Shown here piece by piece: positions 62,514-64,000 of a stretch of DNA of 64,000 nt. The stretch is from the NCBI GenBank assembly GCA_905233185.1, contig CAJODB010000002.1, positions 58,073 through 122,072 of the forward strand, in the 5' to 3' direction. The position numbers and the translations under genes are program-made. Below the pieces are notes generated by a model that was not told the DNA's origin, ran no database searches, and worked only from the letters and a program-made list of their open reading frames with translations. Numbering within the stretch: the first letter of the stretch is position 1; each line of letters opens with the position of its first letter. Source of the DNA: an uncultured Alphaproteobacteria bacterium (lineage in GTDB: Bacteria; Pseudomonadota; Alphaproteobacteria; UBA3830).

Positions 62514-63263
62514 ATGTTCAAACCATTCCAAGAAATCTTGCGCAAAAATTGCGGGGGGGGGTATTCGTATTCTTAATGCAAGGCCTTACGCCCCTACGCA
62601 AGCCACAAAGGCGGCATATTAATTGAGTTTACATTCAGCATTCCTGTATGCATCTTTTTATTATTCTTTGTAAACGACCATTTTCGTTTCTATGAACTAC
62701 AAAATAAGGCAAAAACAAGCGCTTACCTTGCTGCCAGCATGATTCAACAGATTACAAATACACGTACAGATAAGCAGTTGACTGTTGATGATATGAAACG
62801 CATATTCTATGCTTGTAGCCTTAATTTGTTTAACAATCTGGGAATGTTTAAGCCACACTTGCTCGGTATTTTTCCTAATATATGTTTTTATTATGTGATG
62901 AGAAAAGGTAGTGATAGTTATTACTATCAAACTGGTTTGCTTAAAGCCAATAACGGGGATAATGGGGATATTATAGCTAGAGTTGGTTATTTAATAGCAG
63001 CCAGAACAGTTAGTTATAGTGCGATGATTTCGAAATGTCCTTCACTTGATAATCCTGATATGGTTTTAGATAAAGATGGTGATAGTAAATTACTAATTGA
63101 ATATTTTTACGGTGCTAGTTCGTCATTTGATAAAAATAAGCTTGGGTTCTTTATATTAACTCCGAAATTAGGTAATAACAGTAGATATGGTTCATATAGA
63201 GGAAATTTTGCATATAGATTGGTTATTACTCCAAAGCCTGGGTTATTTCCTGTGAAAACGTAA
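62514..63263 (+). pseudogene. TadE-like paralogue 2, interrupted at the current sequence (G9 tract plus a 1-nt frame difference about 20 nt later)
   Basis: ATG 62514 (GGAG SD) reads MFKPFQEILRKNCGGGYSYS*; the TadE-like frame resumes at …ALRPYASHKGGILIEFTFSIPVCIFLLFFVNDHFRFYELQNKAKTSAYLAASM… to 63263. Confidence 0.6.
62553..62561 (+). repeat. G9 mononucleotide tract in TadE-like paralogue 2
   Basis: aaaaattgcGGGGGGGGGtattcg, same position as in paralogue 1. Confidence 0.95.
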
Positions 63264-63527
63264 AGTTTTTTAGTCTATTTGTAGTCTAGAGTATAAGGAT
63301 TTCTTGAGTAAATTATTTGTTTTTCTAAAAATACTATTTCATTCATATTTTTATTTATCAATGAAATCGTTAAAGTAAGCGGAAGTAACAGCAAAAAACT
63401 TATTATAAGACTACCTTCGATTTCATTATCTCTTTAAAAAACAGCCGTGTAATGGCGTAAAAATATCTAAAAAATGAGCTTGTTAACTTTTTCTTAAATT
63501 TTTTTCGAAAAAATTTGATTTCACCTA

Positions 63528-63556
63528 TTGACGTTTAAAATCTGAAAGATTATAAA
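63528..63556 (+). promoter_or_regulatory. Predicted sigma70-type rRNA promoter TTGACG-N17-TATAAA
   Basis: -35 at 63528-63533, -10 at 63551-63556, about 140 nt upstream of the 16S 5' end. Confidence 0.75.
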
Positions 63557-63697
63557 TACCAACACTAACGATCATTGATAAGTGAATACGAACGAAAGTC
63601 AAGAAGAAGGGATATGTAGGTGGCGTATTTAGAGCCTAATACATATCGGATCTTGCGTCAGATATGTTATAGGCTAGGACGGCTCATAAAGTCGTTT

Positions 63698-64000
63698 AAC
63701 TTGAGAGTTTGATCCTGGCTCAGAACGAACGCTGGCGGCACGCTTAACACATGCAAGTCGAACGAGATTGCGGGTTCGCCCGTAATTTAGTGGCGCACGG
63801 GTGAGGAACGCGTGACTACCTGCCTGTTGATGGTGGATAACTCCGGGAAACTGGAGCTAATACAGCATAAGCTCGGGAGAGGAAAGACGAAAGTCGTCGA
63901 CAGAGGGGGTTGCGTCTGATTAGGTAGTTGGTAGGGTAAAGGCCTACCAAGCCGATGATCAGTAGCTGGTCTGAGAGGATGGTCAGCCACACTGGAACTG
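63698..64000 (+). rRNA. 16S rRNA, 5' part (truncated by window end)
   Basis: aacttgagagtttgatcctggctcagaacgaacgctggcggcacgcttaacacatgcaagtcgaacg…gtggcgcacgggtgaggaacgcgtg. Confidence 0.99.

Noticed and set aside
63441-63460. aaaaaacagccgtg resembling one arm of the 6876-6917 terminator
   Set aside because: Only one arm present; no complementary arm nearby, likely chance or relic.
63787-63990. ORF 63787..63990 (-)
   Set aside because: Antisense within 16S rRNA.

Overview
AT-rich chromosomal window from an alphaproteobacterium. Gene content (Tad/T4P-like parts, T6SS pair, partial biotin and arn modules, mevalonate-kinase-like gene, reduced Ntr locus) suggests a host-associated lineage such as Holosporales/Rickettsiales-like; this is inference. 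About 50 protein genes are recognisable: groESL, a secretin/pseudopilin cluster, pntB/pntAB, tssF-tssG, metG/tatD, a DivK/PleD-like pair, fhs, arnC/arnA-like genes, ntrY-ntrX, dusB, an RsbU/RsbW/STAS cassette with a patatin, bioD-bioA, ssb, gyrA, murG-murC-murB-ddl, lpxK, rpiB, glyA, nusB, tig and clpP. RNA genes are RNase P RNA (minus strand), tRNA-Glu(UUC), tRNA-Leu(UAG) and the 5' end of a 16S rRNA. The two strongest leads are: (1) four exact G9 tracts. Two are at the same codon position in paralogous TadE-like genes at opposite ends of the window, one is in the N-terminus of an MFS transporter, and one lies just downstream of a 55-aa Flp-type pilin missed by the ORF track. They look like phase-variable contingency loci. 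(2) An apparent leader peptide MHLKEYFFSINNFFNAIWWR*, whose stop codon is the loop of a GC-rich terminator hairpin, upstream of an aromatic amino-acid permease; it looks like a peptide-coupled attenuator. Other notable points are an NtrC reduced to its Fis-like DNA-binding domain in the dusB-[ntrB-ntrC]-ntrY-ntrX position, an ATPase-dead-looking NtrX, degenerate receivers beside an intact diguanylate cyclase, and a FlaA1/CapD-like pseudoenzyme. No searches were run; all family calls are from motif and sequence recognition.
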